Source: Balaenoptera acutorostrata
Lineage: Eukaryota; Chordata; Mammalia; Artiodactyla; Balaenopteridae
Length of the DNA: 64,000 nucleotides
Assembly: GCF_949987535.1 (NCBI RefSeq)
Contig: NC_080075.1
Coordinates: forward strand, 42,751,036 to 42,815,035
Direction: 5' to 3'
The first letter of the stretch is position 1. Each line of letters begins with the position of its first letter. Under the pieces are notes generated by a model. That model was not told the origin of the DNA. It saw only the letters and a program-made list of their open reading frames with translations, and did no database searches. The translations under genes were made by a program, and so were the position numbers. Below are positions 34,866 to 45,390 of the stretch, piece after piece.

Positions 34866-35261
34866 AGAACTACCGTACGACCCAGCAATCCCACTACTGG
34901 GCACATACCCTGAGAAAACCATAATTCAAAAGGAGTCATGTACCACAATGCTCATTGCAGCTCTATTTACAATATCCAGGACGTGGAAGCAACCTAAGTG
35001 TCCATCAACAGATGAATGGATAAAGAAGATGTGGCACATATATATAATGGAATATTACTCAGCCATAAAAAGAAACGAAACTGAGTTATTTGTAGTGAGG
35101 TGGATGGACCTAGAGTCTGTCATATAGAGTGAAGTAAGTCAGAAAGAGAAAAACAAATACTGCATGCTAACACATATATATGGAATCTAAAAAAAATGGT
35201 TCTGAAGAACCTAGGGGCAGGACGGGGAGGGGGAAGGGTAAGCTGGAACAAAACATCATTT

Positions 35262-36420
35262 TGATTCACCAGTTGCTTAGTAAGTAGCTGCTGACCAGGA
35301 ATCCACCACTTGTTTTGACTATTATAAGCCAAAAAGAGAAAATTCAAACTGGTTTATGAGCATAGATACCATCTCAGTGTTTTTAAGGCCCACAAATAAA
35401 ATCTAATCTTTAAAAGTGTGTGCCTGTTTGTAAAGAGACAAAATTTAAAATGTGTGTAATTTAGCAACTCAAATTCCAAATTATTTAAAACCCCATTCCT
35501 TAGACTTGCTTTTAAATATCCCCCCCTCCCCTCGTTTCTCCCCCTCACCCCCAGCTCTAGCAGGCTTCTTCCTTCCCTCCCTCTCTCCGAGGTGCGGAAA
35601 TGGGTTTATGTTTAGCAAGTCCATTCAAAACCTGGAAGGTCGATGCTTTTCTTTGAGCTGGTTGAATAAATGATAACAAAACGTGATCTTTGCTCAATAC
35701 CCGTTGCCCTACCTCTTTCTCCCCCGCCCCCCTTTTTTTTTGTAATATACTGGGGAGAAAAATACTTTCCAAACACAGAACTTTATGGCCAGAGACAATC
35801 TGGCTGCTGGAATAAACAGTCTGCTCCCTCGTTTACCATTCCATCATGGGCTTCAATCCTGAGGAGCTCGCGGCTGCCCGCAATAGTTCTTGCTTGGCAG
35901 CAGGGAAGTCTGCCAACGTCCCATCAGGCTTGTTTCTTAAGCAAAGTTGCATAAGTTAACAGGTTTTATTGTTGGGGGTAATCTGGGGTTGTGATTACAG
36001 GAGGGAGGGACGAGGCCCCCAGAGTGTTTGCCAGCAACAGCCCTTGGCTTTGCTCATTCCCACTCCTCATTAATTTGTGTGAGCTCAGCTTGGATAACAA
36101 ACGTGGGGCAGGGGATCCTATTCAGCCAGGCCTGGCCCCGGTAAGGCCTGTGAGCTAACTGCTCTAATTGAGTGGGAGGGGCTGCCTTCCTCTCACTCCT
36201 GTCCCTTCCCGGCCCTGTTTGGAGAGGAATGAATGGAGGCCCACTTCAGCTCCTGCTGGCAGCCCTGAGGCCGGCTGGGCCCTGGGATCCACTGCTGGGA
36301 TCCATATCACCGCCAGCCCTCTTACAACTGCTGCTCTGGTCCTTCATTGTGTGAGGAGGTATTCCAACAGTGCTCATTCTGGGCTTTGCTTTCTTGTTTT
36401 CTCTTGCTTTCCTTTTGGGT
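35262..36420. promoter_or_regulatory. Candidate regulatory block, left part of the repeat-free core
   Basis: No transposon remains are visible. AT-rich text alternates with C-rich tracts (35515-35590, 35715-35735). Motif-like strings include 'gctctaattgagtgg' near 36158 and 'cattaatttgtgtgagctca' near 36068. A 94-codon and a 90-codon frame exist but resemble nothing. Regulatory function is inferred from the absence of repeats and the motif texture. Confidence 0.4.
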
Positions 36421-37300
36421 TGAGAAACACTCTGCTATAATTTATATCTGGGAAACAGCATTAGAAACGTGTTAGCATTCCGCTCCGGATGGACAGATCA
36501 TTTACAACTAGCACAATATATTATCGATGTGCTGCTCTTTAGGACCTGCTATGTAACAGACATGTAATGAAGCATAGGAAACGTGGATTTCATTTCCAAG
36601 CCCCAAAAGGAGAAAATGATTCCGGGGCAGAAAACTCACCCCAGGTGGGGGTTTGGGGGGCAGGGGAAGGGTCTGTCTCTTTAAGACAGACTAGGAGGAG
36701 AACCAAAAGTCATCAGCTCCGAAAGTAACAAATGAGAGCCCAGAGCTGTGGAGCTAACGTGCAAACTTGTTTCTGTCCTCTGTGGCGCCATCATTTATTC
36801 AGGAGGTAGAAGCAGAAGACGGGGACTTGCATTTGCTTGATACTCAATTATACATTAGTGTACATCACTTGGCAATCTGTTCATATCAATTTAATTGGAT
36901 TTTAATATTGCCTCTGATCTTGTTGTCCAATTAACAGTACTGGCTGGCAATAAAGCAGAACCACACACTATGTAACACCTTTGATCCCTGCCATATGGAG
37001 CTCTTCCATTGATTACCACATTTTCAAAAAATTTCACTCTCTCAATATGGGCTGTGATAAATGGGAGAAAAAGCACATCCCTGATGTGATAAAAATTTCA
37101 CTTCAACTCGCAACTTCATTTATTTTGTTGACATTCGGCTCTGATTAAGAACAATAAAAAAATCATGCCCTGAATATCATATGCAAATACAACCCTGGGC
37201 ATGAATCTAATCATGCCATGGGAGCATTACCATGACTAGCCTGGCATCGGCTCAATTTTTTTTAAAGTGACAGCATACACTTCTGGGCTCACTGTGCAAA
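36421..37300. promoter_or_regulatory. Strongest candidate for a deeply conserved enhancer
   Basis: Repeat-free, AT-rich and dense in transcription-factor-like motifs. Seen directly: a TCF/LEF-type 'cctttgatc' at 36978-36986, an exact octamer ATGCAAAT at 37181-37188, a SOX-like 'aacaat' at 37150-37155, and several homeodomain-type strings ('atcaatttaattggatt' near 36887, 'gtccaattaacagta' near 36926, 'ccattgattaccac' near 37007). Small codon content and stops in all frames argue against an exon. The target gene is unknown. Confidence 0.5.
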
Positions 37301-38150
37301 GTAGTCACCACCGCTATGTCATTTAATAAACATCTGATGTTTTGGTTCCCACCAAGGCATGGAGAAAGTATCTGAATTTCCTCCTGTTATTATGAGGCCT
37401 CTGTGTTCAGGTGATGCCTGGCATTGACCTCCCCTGTGCCCATTCCTTTGCTCCCTGCTCCTGGAGATCCAGGCAGCTGGGAGCTGGGATAGGGGTGAGG
37501 TTCTTGGGTGACCCCCTCAGGCTTCCACCTCTTCTTGGGGCCACCTCTCAGGATGGGTAGGGGCATGCAGCTTTGGTTTGGAAGGGGCTGCAACGCCAAG
37601 GACAGGATCTGCCTGCTCTTCGGAAGCTTGTGAATGCCTGTGTGCACCAGCTTCCTGTTTGCCTCTTGGAGGTATGCAAGCAATTACGGCTTAATGCCCT
37701 GGAGACACTCCCAAATGACAGGATTAACCCCCAAGGGAAACAGGCTTCTGTTGTGAAGGATTACATCCATGTTCTAAAAGGCCCTTCCACAGCGCTGAGG
37801 AACTGCTGATCCTTTACATGCCTCCACAAGAAGATTGCCAGTGGCCGGAGCTGGGAAAGGCCGGAGAGGCCCCTGTCTGATTGTGGGCTCTGCCCTCACA
37901 CCATTTTCTCCTTGTCCTGCTCTGGGAGAGACACCTGGATCACCTCTGTGCCTGTGCTGCTGGGTGTGACCCAGCTGGTACTGGGGCGTTTGACTCCCAG
38001 CTTTAAAGCAGGGCCCGCCACCCCAGCACTCACGGGGATGTGGGGTAGAAAGGGGGTGGATAAAGGTGGCCATGCCCAGTGGCAGTGGCAGCCAGGACTC
38101 ACCCGGAACCCCGGCAACTTTGGAATGCGGGAGGGTGCCAAGGCTCTCGG
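37301..38150. other. Unique, GC-richer sequence inside the repeat-free core
   Basis: No repeat is recognised. A 129-codon minus-strand frame (37774-38163) overlaps 81- and 90-codon frames on both strands; the product is Pro/Gly-rich without recognisable domains, as expected of chance frames in GC-rich DNA. Confidence 0.45.
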
Positions 38151-38460
38151 TTACATATGTCATAAATTATTTCTTGACCATTAGCAGTGTTTCTGCCTCA
38201 TAACTGTTCTTCAGGCATATTAAATCAGCGAGAAGGAAGAGCATGCTAGGACATCTGGGGCTGCCAGATAATTCAGTTAATTTCTATTCCCTTGAACCTG
38301 GAGGTGTTAATTTGGAAGCACAACAGAAGAGTCTGAAGAATGCTAATACGTCATTTGAATGATTAATGCAATCAGGGGGATTGGGGGGACCTCTGTTTAC
38401 TCTTTAATTTTGACATGGCACAGCAAGGAGGAGAGTGGCTGATTTTCTAAAGTTAAGGGT
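38151..38460. promoter_or_regulatory. Candidate conserved non-coding element
   Basis: Dense homeodomain-like text: 'cagataattcagttaatttc' near 38265, 'ggtgttaatttggaag' near 38302, 'gaatgattaatgcaatcagg' near 38356 and a CRE-like 'tacgtcat' near 38347. No repeat and no long frame. Enhancer role is inferred. Confidence 0.45.
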
Positions 38461-38660
38461 GAGTTGGTTTCATTTCAGTCACATGGCCTCCACTGGGGTT
38501 TGGGGAGCTGGGGTGACTCAGAAGGGCTGTATCGGGCGACGGGGGCCAGTTTTGTTCGTATAATGGGTACCGCCAGGAAAACAGATGAAATTGTTTGTGA
38601 TCTGATGAGCCCTGTCCTCTTGGGTGAAGAAGCTCCCAGAAGCTGCTGGGAACAGCAAAC

Positions 38661-38699
38661 AGAAGAAGAAAAAAGAAAGAAAGAAAGGAAGAGAGAGAG
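38661..38699. repeat. GAAA/GAGA purine-rich simple repeat
   Basis: Runs of GAAGAA, GAAA and GAGA units, seen directly; the only simple repeat of note in the repeat-free core. Confidence 0.85.
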
Positions 38700-38879
38700 C
38701 CTGGAAAAACATAGCTGAAAATAGGTGATAGCCTTATAATGTACATGTATTTTTATCTGACATTTCCAAATTGAGTGGCTTTCTTTAAAAGAAGGAAAAT
38801 ATTTCCAAATTTATTTAAATGGAACCTTATTAGGGAAAGCTTAGGACTGAGCAACTATTTAAAAATATATTTTGAGGAG

Positions 38880-39260
38880 AGATGCAAAGGAAGACCTTTA
38901 ATTCTTAGCAGACTGTAGGCATTTTAAAGAAGCCTTGTGTCTATTTATTGTGCTGCCTCTGATTAGAGGCAGCTTATGACTGTGATAACAGGAAATTTCA
39001 AAGGGCACTTTCCCCCCACCAGCCAGACACTGTAGTATCTCCTTTTTAAAACAAAGAAGGTATTGTGAGAGTGGAAGGGATTTGGCCCCAAGCACTAAAC
39101 AAATTTTAGAGAGCAGAAAAAACCCTGTAATTATGTTAATAGTAAATTAATGTTTTGCAATTTACCCATATCACCTCAGAATAGGTGTTGTTCAAAGTAC
39201 CTATTGGAACTATTCGGCAGACACACTGGAGCAGGGGAGAAGTCAAAATGTTTAGTTTCT
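38880..39260. promoter_or_regulatory. Candidate conserved element containing a 9-bp-stem hairpin
   Basis: Unique AT-rich text with an exact inverted repeat: 'gctgcctct' (38952-38960), loop 'gatt', 'agaggcagc' (38965-38973). Flanks contain 'gactgtgataacagg' (GATA-like) near 38978 and 'gtaattatgttaatagtaaa' near 39127. It lies before the first recognisable repeat at 39.67 kb. Confidence 0.35.
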
Positions 39261-39674
39261 TATAAAGCCTTGTGCTTAATTTACAAATGGAGCTTCCCAG
39301 CGCTAGAAATACCTGTTTTCCTGGGGTGCCACCCAGACACTGCTTCAAGAAGCTGGGATGCAGGGCCACCTTCCCGAGAGTCTCTTGTGGTTTAGAGTTT
39401 CCTTGTTTGTTAATGAGTGGGATGGACAGTAGCAGATGGGCAGAGATGGAAAGGACCTTTCCATCTCAGAATTCTTTGACTCAGTGACTAGCCCAGACTT
39501 CCTGAGTCTATAATACCATGAATGTTTCCTCCCAATGACCACTGCCTTTGGCTTTTAGTCTTAGATGACCCATGGGTCTCAGTTTAAATAGGGCCCTGAG
39601 TTGAATAGACCTCAATTTTCATGTTCATGGAATCAGTTCATAGGAACTGCTTTGTGCAAGTCAAACACATAGAT

Positions 39675-39870
39675 TAATAAACATTTACTGAGGAACTATA
39701 TGTGCCAGCAAATGTGCTGAGCCCTTTCTGGAACATAAGATTTTTCTCAGTTAATTCTCAAAACAACCCTGAGAGGTAGGATTTATTACCCATATTTTAC
39801 TGATGAGGAAATTAATGCTAAGTAACTTGCCTAAGGCCCCAGCTGAGGGGGTTGGAGGCATGGTTTCTGA
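39675..39870 (-). repeat. MIR/L2-like SINE, antisense
   Basis: 'ttactgaggaactatatgtg' with 'ccagcaaatgtgctgagccc', then 'caaaacaaccctgagaggta', 'cccatattttactgatgagg' and 'aagtaacttgcctaaggccc' give a full antisense MIR order. Confidence 0.88.
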
Positions 39871-40335
39871 CCAGGCTGTTCTAGGCACAGTTGTGAAGCG
39901 GACCAGAGCCCTTGGTACCCTAGGCATCCTCTCCCTCATTGATGTTTCCTCTTTCCTTCAGGCATCCAGTATATGTATTATGCTCTCTGTTTTCACCAAA
40001 ACCTACTTTTAAGATCTTATATTAGTCATATATTCTTTAGCATGAATTTAAACCCAAGTCAGAAACCGTGCTAGGCTTTTTTTTTTAAACACATGATTTT
40101 TCTTGATTTATTCTCAAGGGATCTCAGTATTTAAAATTTTATAGCTAATAATGGAACAAAATATTCTACCTGCCTTAGTAGCTGAGACATTAACGAGTAG
40201 GAACAATTAGGGTAGATTTGCTTTAACCTTTCAAGTAAAAGTAAACGTTGGCTTTTTCTGCCATACACCAGCTAGAAGCACTCTAGAAACCAACATTTCT
40301 GATAAGCCTTACTATGGTCAATGGAAATTGTTTCA
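39871..40335. other. Unassigned sequence
   Basis: No gene or repeat recognised. Confidence 0.45.
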
Positions 40336-40400
40336 AACAAAGCACCAGACTAGGAGTGAGGAAGCCTGGATTTCACTCCTGTGTCACTAAAGTGTGTTTT
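40336..40400 (+). repeat. Short MIR remnant
   Basis: 'ggagtgaggaagcctggatt' with 'tcactcctgtgtcactaaag' is the MIR head and first core part only. Confidence 0.5.
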
Positions 40401-40682
40401 GGGGCATACAGGACTGGAAATTAAAAGGGTTGGATCATAGCAATGCTCTCTCTACACCTCCTCATCCATAACAGACATTATTAATTAATCTTGGGGCTGT
40501 ATCTGATCAAGTCTGAATGCTGTTTGGAATCTATCTCTACTGATCCTCCAAGCAGCATTATTTATCGTTTGCAGTTGGCACTGAAGATGAAACCTATTGC
40601 CACCCAAGGGCTAGATGGTATCCAACATTTCTTCCAGTTAAAAATTCTGTTAGATCTTCAATGTAGGAATGTAAACTAGGTC

Positions 40683-40850
40683 TGTGGTTCCCAAACCTGT
40701 CTGAGCATAAGCACTGGAAGCTTTGTAAATACCCCTCTTCAGTCATATTCTCTAGGAGAGAAGTTTGAGAATCTATATTTTTCTAAAGCTCCTCCAGTGA
40801 TTGTGATGTAGCCAATCTATGGACTGGCATTTGGGCACTGCCACTTTAGA
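40683..40850 (+). mobile_element. MER5A-like hAT DNA transposon remnant
   Basis: Starts 'tgtggttcccaaacctgtct' (terminal inverted repeat of MER5-type). 'gtttgagaatctatattttt' and 'gctcctccagtgattgtgat' follow as the decayed inner part. Confidence 0.78.
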
Positions 40851-41019
40851 GTATGAGATTCAGAGTTTTGTTTATCTTAATAATGAGAATTTTCAAGTTG
40901 AAATCACTGGCAGTTCTAGCAGAGCCTCAAAAATTTTTTTAATGAATTTCTACTTTTAAGTTTTGCTCTTTGTCACCAGTCTTCTGAAGAGTACTATGGA
41001 GTACGGCCCACATCTGGAC

Positions 41020-41190
41020 TTGTAGTGTCCGGCTCTGACTGGGTTCAAGTATTGGACACACAGGCTTATCAGCTGTGTGGCCTTGAACAAGTCATTTAAC
41101 ATAGGCAAGTAAGTTAATCTTATCTTCCGTAAAACCAACATCAGAATACCTACCCTGTAGAATTGTTGAGATTCCAGGATTCTATTATTT
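41020..41190 (+). repeat. MIR SINE fragment
   Basis: 'ggctctgactgggttcaagt', 'gctgtgtggccttgaacaag' and 'tcatttaacataggcaagta', with 'aatacctaccctgtagaatt' and 'gttgagattcc' at the end, are in MIR order. Confidence 0.82.
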
Positions 41191-42430
41191 TTACTTGGTA
41201 TTATGTATAGCAGTTGTTGAGCACCGACCATGGACCAGGTAGTATAAAATCAAGTCTAGAGGCAAGAGGAATCAATAGAAACATGGTTTCAGAAGGCCTT
41301 CTAAACCAGTGTTTTGCTTTTCTTACCACAATCCCTGGGTTACACTTCGGCATGTGTATACACAGACAAGTGAAACAAAAGTTTCTCCAAAAATATTTAT
41401 CCTTGCTTTGTGTAATGCACTTTACAATTTTCCATTCTATTCCATTAAACAATACTGACCATGACCCCCCACATTAATGTCGTGGGCCACTCATGGGTCA
41501 TTACCTGCACTAGACCACTCTCTTCCCCAATTGGCCTCAACATGACCATCCACCCTCTGTGTATATACTACTGCCAGTGATGGGAGAAACTCTTTGAAGC
41601 CAGGAAAAATATCTCTCAATTCACTCTAGCTAATATTAATTGAACATCGACTATTAACAAAACAATCAACTATTTTCATACTGCATGTTTTATCTAAAGG
41701 CCTGTACTGATTATTTGGAATGCCCACTGGGTTTCCATAGTACCCTTAGCTGATCCTTAGCTATTCAGGACCTACTCTGGTACTGTTTTCTATTCCGGAC
41801 TATGAAGTCTTCAGTCCTATCAAAACTCAGCTGTCCTGTGACCCAGTGATGATAAGCTGATAAGCTAATTACAGCCAGGAGGTTCTTGACTGACAGTGAC
41901 AGGAATTGCCTTGCAATTTAAAGAGTAACCTTTGAAGGCTAAAATGAGGAATTATCTTTTTAGACAAAGCTAGTAAAGAGAGAATTTTGGTCATGACAGA
42001 ATTTTGGAACCATTTAAAACTTTCTACCCTTGGGTAGCAGGACCAAGAACTTAGAATGAATATGTACTTGTATGCTGGGCTCACATTGGACTGGTGGTGT
42101 ATCCTGTCATGCTTCTGAACATACCGAAGTATAAGGGATGCTTCCATGAGGTTTTTGTTTTCATTTAGAGGGTAGATGAGACAGTTCACGTGTGCTTTCT
42201 GAAGTGTGAGGCGTGACCAAGAATAAATTCTTGGATGAGGGCTGCATTAGTAATAACTACATAATTCATGTTTGAGGCAATGACAATGCACTTATGTAGG
42301 GGAAGCACCATGTCTGAAACTCAGATTTGTGTCGGGTTAATATCAGGGTTGAATTTCTTCATATTGATTAAACTGATTGTTAATTGAATTAGCTGTATTG
42401 CCAATGAAGCAGTGATCCAAAAGAATTTCT
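41191..42430. other. Unassigned sequence
   Basis: Frames up to 106 codons (41869-42189, -) have no recognisable product. No clear repeat identified. Confidence 0.45.
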
Positions 42431-42452
42431 AATTTAAAAAAGATCAAATATT

Positions 42453-42547
42453 CATATATACACTAATATGTATAAAATGGATAACTAATAAGAACCTGCT
42501 GTATAAAAAAATAAATGAAATAAAATTCAAAAAAAATAAATAAAAAT
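42453..42547 (+). mobile_element. Very short L1-type 3'-end insertion
   Basis: About 55 bases of 3' UTR ('atacactaatatgtataaaa' ... 'aacctgctgta') followed by an A-rich tail with AAAT units. The TSD is 17 bp with one mismatch, 'aaaaaagatc(a/t)aatatt', at 42436-42452 and 42548-42564. One of the shortest identifiable LINE insertions in the window. Confidence 0.88.
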
Positions 42548-42934
42548 AAAAAAGATCTAATATTAGTTTGCTGATTTGATTTGAAAGACACATGGATGTC
42601 TCCTTGTTAAGCCATAGGGAGGTTTATAATGCCCTCTTCCTGGGGGTAGGGTGTATTGGTCACAAGATTAACTCTTTAAATCTGCAGTGATGTTGCAGTA
42701 ACTGAGGATAAGTGCAGGGGAAGAGGAAAAACACACATACTTTCATACAAAGTACAAAAGGGGAATGGCAGAGAGGGAAGAAGCGAGGGGGGTTGGGGAG
42801 AGAGAGAGGGAAAGTTATAAATGATTCCTTGAGAGACATGATGGAACCTAGGGGTTAACTAGGCTGAACACCAACAAGTGTGTACCATTACATAGTATAT
42901 TTAAGTAGGAAGCTGGTAATGATAAAAAGGGTTC

Positions 42935-43060
42935 TGGTTTAAGGATCAGCCGGTTGAGTGACCTTAAGCCAGTTAATTGACCTCTTTGAACCAGTTTCCT
43001 CATTTAGAAAGTAGAAGGGTTAGATGACAGTATTTCTCTTTAAGGCCTTTCTGCCACTTG
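42935..43060 (+). repeat. MIR SINE fragment
   Basis: 'gagtgaccttaagccagtta' and 'gacctctttgaaccagtttc' with 'ctcatttagaaagtagaagg' show the MIR core. Confidence 0.78.
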
Positions 43061-44185
43061 AAAATGGTGTTATTCTAGGGATTTGTGCAAGTTACACATC
43101 AGTGAAACATTACAATGGCTTCTAAGCAATGCCTTCTAAATTCATAAATTTATCCATTCAACAAATATTGAGTAAGGGCCCAATAGCACTTTAGCTCCTC
43201 TACAAAGTCACAAAAGTTTCTCAGCTGTGCTCACTACTATTTGGCCTTTACACGTTTCTGAGCTCAATCAGAACTCAGGTCATCGCAGGCTAAGGATAGA
43301 TTCTGTCACAGGAAGGAGGCAGGGTAGTTTCAGGATTTAATGCCAAGCCTACTTCAGGCTACAGACTACAGACATCCTGCTTCCTTTTTCTTCAGAGGAG
43401 CAGTAGCCAGAAAGCATCTTCCTGCTGGCTTCCATGGGGCAGCTGTTGACTGATGGGTGTGAGGGGAAGAGAGGGAGGAAGGGAGAGGCAGGTCAACCTT
43501 CTCAGGGGCCAACCAGCCACATACATCAAAAGCAAACAATGACATCGGTAAACCCTGGTCGTACCAATATAGGGAAATGAGATTCTTATGTAGTTTGGAA
43601 CTCATCCTTTGGGGTCAGTAGGTTAGAGATAAAGGAAGAAGAACTCAGGGGGGGAAACCAATTATAAGACATAAAATAATATGGATCTGAATTGGAGAAA
43701 ATGCTGAAAAAATAAATGAGAAAATGAAATGTGAAATTCTTAACCAAAAACAGAAAGAAGATCATGTCAGGCCAGCTGAGCTCACAGTCTTTCTCATTGA
43801 TTGTGCCTGCATATTTTAGGATACTGCTTGCAGCCTGTTGCCTTGGTATTTATTTTTTCCATTGTCTAATTTTACCCCCCAGCCAGTACTACAAAAACGT
43901 ACCAACTTTTTTAGAACTAACGAATAGTAGGATGAAATATGTAATAAATATTGTCACATTGATGTAATATAAAATTAATAAATATATACATGAAAGGGTT
44001 ATTTTAATTATCACCTTAGTGACAAGCAGGCATAAGAATAAGTTTGAATTTCTTAAAACATGGATCCTTTGTCTGTTAGGGCAAAAGTTATAGATTATTC
44101 AAGGTCATGTAATTTATTTAATTTTTAAAAATTTTAATATAATGTACGTGAAGAATTACATATATAGAAAAGTACACAACTGTGT
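43061..44185. other. Unassigned sequence
   Basis: No gene recognised. The text near 44100-44185 is AT-rich and may be the decayed tail of the neighbouring L1 or another old L1 end. Confidence 0.45.
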
Positions 44186-45341
44186 AAAGCTTAATTATTT
44201 TAAAAAAAATACTTTACTTTTTAGAACAGTTTTAGATTTTCAGGAAAATTGGGAAGATAGTACAGAGAGTTCTCCTATATTCCACACCTAGTTTCCCCTA
44301 TTATTAACATCTTATATTAGTATGGTACATTTGTTATAATAATTGAGCCAATATTGATATATTATTATTAACTAAAGTCTATACTTTATTCATACTTTCT
44401 TACTTTTAAATCATGTTCTTTTTATGTTCTAGGGTCTCACTCAGGACACCACCATGCATTTAGTTGTCATGTCTCCTTAGTCTCGTCTTATCTGTGACAG
44501 GTTCTCAGACCTTTCTTGTTTTGAATGACCTGGACAGCTTTGGTCAGGTGTGTTGGAGGATATCCTCCCTCAATAAGAATTTGTCCGATGTTTTTTCTCA
44601 TAATTAGACTGGGGTTATTATAGGTTTCTGGAAAGAACATCACAGAGGTAAATTCCCATTTTCATCACATCGCCTCACATCATGTCAAGGGTACATGATA
44701 TCAACATGATTTGCCATTGTTGATATTGACCATGATCACCTGGTTGAAGTAATATTTGTCTAATTTCTCCACAGTAAAATTATTCCCCACCCTTTTCCAT
44801 ACTGTCCTCTTTGGAAGGAAGTCACTATGTGAAGCCTGTACTTAAGGGATAAGGAGCTATGCTCTACCTGCTTGAGGTGGGGAGTACTTATAAATAATTA
44901 GGAATTCTTTTGCATAGGAGATTTATATATTATCTCCAGTTTATTTGTTTATATTAGTACGTACTCATTTATTTTCTACTTCAGTTTATAATCCAATACT
45001 ATTTTATTTTGTTATTCAAATTATTCTAGCTTTGGCCATTGGGAACTCTTTTAGTTGGCTCCTATGTTCCTATCACATGCCTTCAGCATTTTAAGTTGTC
45101 CCCTCTACCCAAGCACTTCCCTACTTTTTGACACTACAAGATACTCCAGGCTCATCTTGTGTATTTCCTGCCCCATTCATAGAACTGAGCTTTTCTCCAA
45201 GGACCTCTGTTTCCTTTTATTGGAGAATGGTATTAGAAACCAAGATCTGGATTGTAGGTGTGCTCATTGCTACTGTAGTAGTGTTTATTCTAGGCTCTCT
45301 CGGCTGGCAGTGCGAGGAAATATATATGTGTATATGAATCC

Positions 45342-45380
<39 letters not shown>

Positions 45381-45390
45381 CACACATATA
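45342..45390. repeat. (TA)n/(CA)n microsatellite in L1 3' UTR
   Basis: Alternating TA run then CA units, a normal variable site of this L1 3' UTR class. It creates the Tyr/Ile-rich end of a 115-codon frame that is not a gene. Confidence 0.9.

Larger units (their letters stand above)
33050..35246 (-). mobile_element. Young L1 insertion with 5' inversion (twin priming), carrying two SINEs
   Basis: Left part (about 33110-33200) is the terminal ~90 bases of L1 in antisense ('acatctttattggagtataa'). At about 33200 the sequence switches to L1 ORF2 in sense, running to 3' UTR text near 35245. This arrangement is the hallmark of twin-primed retrotransposition. A 15-bp TSD with one mismatch, 'aacaa(c/a)acatcattt', at 33035-33049 and 35247-35261 shows that both parts came from one event. 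The sense part gives an open ORF2 C-terminal stretch of 148 codons (33882-34328), with the reverse transcriptase catalytic core missing. Two CHR SINEs entered later. Confidence 0.9.

Noticed and set aside
37774..38163. 129-codon minus-strand frame
   Set aside because: Overlaps other frames on both strands, is Pro/Gly/His-rich without domains, and lies in GC-richer DNA where stop codons are rare.
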